A stretch of 9,057 bases of DNA from Alkalibaculum bacchi (GTDB lineage: Bacteria > Bacillota > Clostridia > Eubacteriales > Alkalibacteraceae), in NCBI RefSeq assembly GCF_937875145.1, contig NZ_CALNCS010000047.1, positions 1 to 9,057 on the forward strand, given 5' to 3'. The translations under genes were made by a program, and so were the position numbers. The notes beneath the pieces are model-generated. The model saw only the letters and a program-made list of their open reading frames with translations, searched no databases and had not been told where the DNA came from. Below are positions 7,101 to 9,057 of the stretch, piece after piece (the stretch's first letter is position 1; each line of letters opens with the position of its first letter).

Positions 7101-7640
7101 GATTTCATGTGATGTTCTAAATCCATCAAAGAAGTGAACAAAAGGTATTCTTGTCTTAATAGCAGTTAAATGAGCTACACCTGCTAAGTCCATAGCTTCT
7201 TGAACACTGTTAGATGCTAACAAAGCAAAACCAGTTTGTCTTGCAGCCATAACATCTTGGTGATCACCAAAGATAGAAAGAGCGTGAGCAGCTAAAGCTC
7301 TAGCACTTACATGGAAAACGGTTGGCAACTTTTCTGCTGCTATTTTATACATATTTGGAATCATTAAGAGTAAACCTTGTGATGCAGTATAGGTAGTTGT
7401 CAAGGCACCAGATTGTAGAGAACCATGAACTGTGCCAGCAGCACCAGCTTCTGATTGCATTTCAACAACCTCAACTGTCTGTCCAAAGATATTCTTTTGA
7501 CCATGAGATGCCCAATCATCAACCAATTCTGCCATAGTAGATGAAGGTGTGATTGGATAGATAGCAGCTACATCTGTAAAAGCATATGAAATATAAGCAG
7601 CAGCTGTATTTCCATCCATTGTTTTCATTTTTCTTGCCAT
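4128..7640 (-). CDS. nifJ: Pyruvate:ferredoxin (flavodoxin) oxidoreductase, 1170 aa
   Basis: This homodimeric anaerobic enzyme converts pyruvate and CoA to acetyl-CoA and CO2, reducing ferredoxin, with thiamine diphosphate and three [4Fe-4S] clusters. Key residues fall where they do in Desulfovibrio africanus PFOR: Thr31 in YPITPSS, Glu64 and Arg114 in VSARALAAHA. The CoA-binding and linker domains follow (about 260-630). A two-cluster ferredoxin domain has Cys689/692/695/699 and Cys745/748/751/755. The proximal cluster uses Cys812, Cys815, Cys840 and Cys1073. The thiamine diphosphate site includes GGDGWAYDIGYGG (963-975) and YSNTGGQ (996-1002). The chain ends near 1170, so the C-terminal extension (domain VII) of the D. 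africanus enzyme is absent, as in Moorella-type PFORs. The start is set by AAGGAGG (7653-7647), 6 bases upstream. The gene is monocistronic. Confidence 0.98.
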   Translation of the reverse strand: MARKMKTMDGNTAAAYISYAFTDVAAIYPITPSSTMAELVDDWASHGQKNIFGQTVEVVEMQSEAGAAGTVHGSLQSGALTTTYTASQGLLLMIPNMYKIAAEKLPTVFHVSARALAAHALSIFGDHQDVMAARQTGFALLASNSVQEAMDLAGVAHLTAIKTRIPFVHFFDGFRTSHEIQKIEQIEYDELAKLVDYDALQAFRNSALNPEHPVIRGTAQNPDIYFQAREASNVFYNWVPDAVANYMKEITKLTGREYKPFDYYGAPDAERVIVAMGSAVETIEETIDYLMAKGEKVGVIKVRLYRPFAEKYFFNIFPSTVKKIAVLDRTKEAGALGEPLYEDVRTLFYNRENAPVIVGGRYGLGSKDTTPSQILAVYENLKEEDPKNGFTIGIVDDVTFTSLEEKVKINTSSEGTIRCKFWGLGSDGTVGANKSAIKIIGDNTDMYAQGYFDYDSKKSGGVTISHLRFGKTPIKSTYLIDEADFISCSTQAYIYQYDLLKGLKKGGTFLINSIWSEEELDKHLPAYMKKYIAENDIKFYTINASAIAEEVGLGRRTNMIMQAAFFKLASVIDIDEAVKYLKEAIQKSYGSKGETIVKMNNEAVDQGIGAIKQIKIPQEWANAVDTLDNKKDQPEFIEKVLVPMNRQEGNNLPVSTFKDISDGTFPSGTAAYEKRGIALSVPEWQIDNCIQCNQCSFICPHAVIRPFLPTEEEASKGSETFLAKKAIGKGLEGYQYRIQVSPLDCTGCGNCADICPAKEKALIMKPIGTQEHEIENWEYATENIPYRDNLVSKTTVKGSQFAQPLLEFSGACAGCGETAYAKTLTQLYGDRMMIANATGCSSIWGASAPSTPYTKNAEGKGPSWANSLFEDNAEFGYGMAVGVKKTRNTIKNYLEEIMADDASDALKEAATAWIDTMNDGEASKKSSAKLVEALKTYTGNNPKFKFVLDNTDQLVKKSVWIFGGDGWAYDIGYGGVDHVLATGEDVNILVFDTEVYSNTGGQASKSTPTAAVAKFATSGMKVKKKDLGAIAMTYGYIYVAQVAIGADKNQFMKAIQEAESYKGPSLIIAYAPCINHGIRAGMGKTVSQEKLAVESGYWHLYRHNPLLVEEGKNPFVLDSKEPSKSFQDFIMGEVRYTSLKKSFPEVAEELFKKTEEEAKQRYQKYEKLAK

Positions 7641-7646
7641 TATGAA

Positions 7647-7653
7647 CCTCCTT
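7647..7653 (-). promoter_or_regulatory. Strong ribosome binding site of the PFOR gene
   Basis: AAGGAGG on the minus strand lies 6 bases before the ATG at 7640, in keeping with a highly translated catabolic enzyme. Confidence 0.8.
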
Positions 7654-7674
7654 AAAATAGTTAGAATACAATCA

Positions 7675-7704
7675 CGGTTTCCTTTATGTAATTTAGAAAT
7701 ACCG
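7675..7704 (-). other. Second hairpin in the PFOR leader
   Basis: CGG+TTTC (7675-7681) can pair with GAAA+CCG (7696-7704) with a 2-base bulge and a 14-base loop, about 20 bases before the ribosome binding site. Stability looks modest. Confidence 0.25.
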
Positions 7705-7729
7705 ATTTATGTCTCTATAAAGTATCAGT

Positions 7730-7756
7730 ATGCTAAGGAATGGTAATCCTTAGCAT
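7730..7756 (-). promoter_or_regulatory. 5'-terminal stem-loop of the PFOR leader or operator
   Basis: ATGCTAAGGA (7730-7739) is perfectly complementary to TCCTTAGCAT (7747-7756) around a 7-base loop. In the minus-strand message it would begin within a few bases of the predicted transcription start near 7759. A T-rich run (TGTTTTTA) follows it only on the plus strand, so it could also stop a plus-strand transcript. A 5'-end stabilising hairpin or a protein-binding site overlapping the start is the more likely role. Confidence 0.55.
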
Positions 7757-7765
7757 TGTTTTTAC

Positions 7766-7794
7766 ATTATATCACATCATTTTTGACTTGTATA
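7766..7794 (-). promoter_or_regulatory. Promoter of the PFOR gene
   Basis: On the minus strand TATACA (7794-7789, 4 of 6 matches to TTGACA) is followed at exactly 17 bases by a perfect TATAAT (7771-7766) within the extended form TGATATAAT. Start near 7759 gives a leader of about 119 bases. Confidence 0.68.
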
Positions 7795-7872
7795 TAGGAT
7801 TTCATGAACAATTATGACACACTACAGTATATATATGATACATTTTATACTTATATTTCCTCTTATTCTTTA

Positions 7873-7890
7873 TGTTAATAATCGTTAACA
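7873..7890. promoter_or_regulatory. Inverted repeat TGTTAA-N6-TTAACA, possible operator
   Basis: TGTTAATAATCGTTAACA has perfect 6-bp arms 6 bases apart, about 80 bases upstream of the PFOR -35. The arms resemble the TTGTTAA/TTAACAA arms of clostridial Rex (NADH-sensing) sites, but the usual spacing is 4 between these arms, so assignment to Rex is doubtful. Confidence 0.25.
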
Positions 7891-7932
7891 TTCTGCCTTT
7901 TTATTCGAATTTCCACATTTATATTAACACAA

Positions 7933-7961
7933 TCAACAATAACAAAAATACATGCTATACT
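7933..7961 (+). promoter_or_regulatory. Possible plus-strand promoter with extended -10
   Basis: TCAACA (7933-7938, 4 of 6 matches to TTGACA) lies exactly 17 bases before TATACT (7956-7961), which is within TGCTATACT. The predicted transcript would start near 7968, reach the palindrome and T-run at 7989-8007 and then run antisense into the HAD gene. No gene on that strand uses it. Confidence 0.35.
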
Positions 7962-7988
7962 TTAATGTTTTCTTTCAACAAATAGCAC

Positions 7989-8000
7989 ATTGTATACAAT
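7989..8000. promoter_or_regulatory. 12-bp perfect palindrome ATTGTATACAAT, possible operator
   Basis: The fully symmetrical ATTGTATACAAT resembles operators of GntR-family regulators, and is followed by ATTTTTTT on the plus strand. It lies about 20 bases after the predicted plus-strand start and just downstream of the HAD stop codon. No regulator gene is in the window. Confidence 0.35.
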
Positions 8001-8024
8001 ATTTTTTTACGTTTTGTTTTTGCA

Positions 8025-8870
8025 TCATAAAAAACAGTGTCGAAATTTAAATAAATCCATAAGTGTAGAAGCTACCCCATCCTTGTCATGATGATCTGCT
8101 ATTATTGTTGCCAATTCTTTGAGCTCTAAACAAGCATTTTTCATAGCAACACTTACTCCTGCACATTCAAACACGGATATATCATTATTTCCATCTCCAA
8201 ATACTATTACATCTTCCATTGACATATTCAACAATTGTGTTAAAACCTTTAAACCATTGCCTTTAGAAGCAAGAGGATGATTAATATCAGTATACCCACT
8301 TCTAAAGTCTACAATATTTACATGCTCTAACTGATTTAATTCTTGAATCACTTTAGTATATACCGTCTTATTATCTCCCATACAATGAAAAAATATTTGA
8401 GTAATCTCTTCATTAAAATTTTTTATTTCATTAAAGTTCTTTATTATCTTATAGTTAAAAAGGCTCTGTGGATAATCATTCTTGTAGTTGTTGATATAAG
8501 AGGTTTCAAAGGGAGTGATGTTATTTGAATAATAGGTCTCAATGCTGTCCCATTGAATTTTTAGATCTATTTGATCTCTGTAGAGTATTGATAGGATTTC
8601 GCGACTGATTTTTTTATCTAGAGGTATTTTATCTATTAATTCATTCTTACTATTATCGTATATCACTGCTCCATTAGATGCTAATATGTAATCTGCGTCT
8701 ATTAGCTTTGCATAGTAATTACATGCATTATAGCTTCTACCAGTATTTATGATAATAATATGCCCCATATCCTTAAGAGCTTTAATGACATCTTGTGTTA
8801 TTGGCGTAATCTGATGCTCACCGTTAAGCAACGTTCCGTCTAAATCAAAAGAAAGTATTTTGGTATCCAT
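8025..8870 (-). CDS. Cof-type HAD-IIB family hydrolase (phosphatase), 281 aa
   Basis: This is a soluble Mg2+-dependent phosphatase of the Cof/YkrA group, typically acting on sugar phosphates or related small phosphoesters. Motif I is FDLDGT with nucleophile Asp9 and Asp11. Motif II is NTGR with Thr43; SNGAVIYD (65-72) follows. The C2B cap occupies about residues 85-185. Motif III is Lys203 in LASKGNGL and motif IV is GDGNND with Asp226 and Asp230, followed by VAMKNA and DKDGVAS. The ATG at 8870 is preferred over an in-frame GTG at 8888 because AAGGAG (8883-8878) lies 7 bases before the ATG and would be inside the longer frame. Within the cap, IKNFNE is repeated in tandem (143-154). The gene stands alone downstream of a tRNA-Leu gene. 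Substrate unknown. Confidence 0.92.
   Translation of the reverse strand: MDTKILSFDLDGTLLNGEHQITPITQDVIKALKDMGHIIIINTGRSYNACNYYAKLIDADYILASNGAVIYDNSKNELIDKIPLDKKISREILSILYRDQIDLKIQWDSIETYYSNNITPFETSYINNYKNDYPQSLFNYKIIKNFNEIKNFNEEITQIFFHCMGDNKTVYTKVIQELNQLEHVNIVDFRSGYTDINHPLASKGNGLKVLTQLLNMSMEDVIVFGDGNNDISVFECAGVSVAMKNACLELKELATIIADHHDKDGVASTLMDLFKFRHCFL
8409..8444 (-). repeat. Tandem 18-bp duplication inside the HAD cap domain
   Basis: Two adjacent 18-bp units, differing at two positions by eye, encode IKNFNE twice in a row (residues 143-154). This looks like a recent in-frame duplication tolerated in a cap-domain loop. Confidence 0.6.
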
Positions 8871-8877
8871 AAGATTT

Positions 8878-8883
8878 CTCCTT
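8878..8883 (-). promoter_or_regulatory. Ribosome binding site that sets the HAD start
   Basis: AAGGAG on the minus strand is 7 bases before the ATG at 8870. It overlaps codons of the alternative longer frame from GTG at 8888, making that start unlikely. Confidence 0.75.
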
Positions 8884-8899
8884 ATCACTTCGCATCCAT

Positions 8900-8913
8900 A
8901 CCGGCAAGCCGGT
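8900..8913. repeat. G+C-rich palindrome upstream of the HAD gene
   Basis: ACCGGCAAGCCGGT forms a 5- to 6-bp stem around a 2- to 4-base loop, about 17 bases before the HAD ribosome binding site. It is markedly richer in G+C than its surroundings. Confidence 0.5.
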
Positions 8914-8926
8914 TGTCTGCTGCTTT

Positions 8927-8968
8927 ATATGTCTACGACAGCGAAAGCTTCGCCTTCGCTTGGCATAT
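8927..8968. repeat. Nested inverted repeat upstream of the HAD gene
   Basis: Outer arms ATATG (8927-8931) and CATAT (8964-8968) enclose AGCGAA (8940-8945) and TTCGCT (8955-8960). The inner GCGAA-AGC-TTCGC offers an alternative hairpin. It lies between the tRNA terminator and the HAD gene and could fold as a leader RNA structure or a cruciform. Confidence 0.4.
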
Positions 8969-8977
8969 TCGTTCACG

Positions 8978-9006
8978 AAAAAAAACCAAAGCTCAAGAGC
9001 TTTGGT
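8978..9006 (-). terminator. Intrinsic terminator downstream of tRNA-Leu
   Basis: ACCAAAGCT (8985-8993) pairs with AGCTTTGGT (8998-9006) around a CAAG loop (CUUG in the minus-strand RNA), followed on the minus strand by eight T residues ending at 8978. It begins 18 bases after the tRNA 3' end and separates the tRNA transcript from the HAD gene. Confidence 0.9.
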
Positions 9007-9024
9007 AGTTATGTCTGGTTTGTA

Positions 9025-9057
9025 TGGTGCCGAAGACCGGAATCGAACCGGTACGGT
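9025..9057 (-). tRNA. tRNA-Leu, 3' end only (runs off right edge)
   Basis: Read on the minus strand, the last 33 bases give the end of a long variable arm (ACCGT), a T stem-loop ACCGG-TTCGATT-CCGGT, the acceptor 3' strand CTTCGGC, discriminator A and an encoded CCA. An acceptor beginning GCCGAAG is typical of bacterial tRNA-Leu, and the bases before the T stem fit a class II variable arm. The anticodon lies outside the window. Identity as a tRNA is near certain; leucine is likely. Confidence 0.85.

Larger units (their letters stand above)
7795..8024. other. A+T-rich intergenic region with palindromes between the PFOR and HAD genes
   Basis: No coding frame is credible here. It holds TGTTAA/TTAACA half-sites (7873-7890), a possible plus-strand promoter (7933-7961) and the palindrome ATTGTATACAAT (7989-8000). 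No G+C-rich terminator for the HAD gene is visible; only A+T-rich runs follow its stop codon. Confidence 0.5.

Noticed and set aside
8871..8888. GTG at 8888 as start of the HAD gene
   Set aside because: The added six codons contain the ribosome binding site of the ATG at 8870, and HAD-IIB proteins normally begin a few residues before the DxD motif.
1..9057. CRISPR array, insertion sequence, prophage or toxin-antitoxin genes
   Set aside because: No regularly spaced repeats, transposase or integrase motifs, or paired small genes were seen; all substantial frames belong to housekeeping or metabolic families.

Overview
The window is A+T-rich DNA with strong AGGAGG-type ribosome binding sites, a GTG start, short intergenic gaps and simple hairpin terminators. 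Together with a single-chain pyruvate:ferredoxin oxidoreductase, a stand-alone glutaminyl-tRNA synthetase and a two-subunit ThrE-type exporter, this points to an anaerobic fermentative member of the Clostridia (Firmicutes), perhaps an Alkaliphilus-like or other Peptostreptococcaceae/Clostridiaceae organism. The genus is an inference from gene content and base composition.

Layout. Positions 1-629, minus strand: the N-terminal part of a NUDIX hydrolase running off the left edge, preceded by a stand-alone 85-residue helical 'cap' domain of the kind normally fused to a B12-binding domain. Positions 630-964: an intergenic region with a long imperfect inverted repeat (806-913) directly upstream of an extended -10 promoter. 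Positions 965-3968, plus strand: a split ThrE-type exporter pair (about 253 and 151 residues), then glnS starting from a GTG at 2292 and ending in a strong intrinsic terminator. Positions 4065-7640, minus strand: the 1170-residue pyruvate:ferredoxin oxidoreductase, convergent with glnS, with its own UUCG-capped terminator and a good promoter plus hairpin leader at 7730-7794. Positions 7757-8024: A+T-rich DNA with palindromes and a possible plus-strand promoter. Positions 8025-8870, minus strand: a Cof-type HAD phosphatase. Positions 8900-8968: a palindrome cluster, followed by a terminator and the 3' end of a tRNA-Leu at the right edge.

The genes are mostly independent housekeeping or metabolic units and not one pathway. 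PFOR makes acetyl-CoA and reduced ferredoxin from pyruvate, GlnRS charges tRNA-Gln, and the ThrE pair probably exports a small amino or organic acid. I see no mobile element, CRISPR array, phage gene or defence system. The least ordinary items are the orphan corrinoid-protein cap domain, the structured element in front of the exporter genes, and the altered KMSKS motif of GlnRS.
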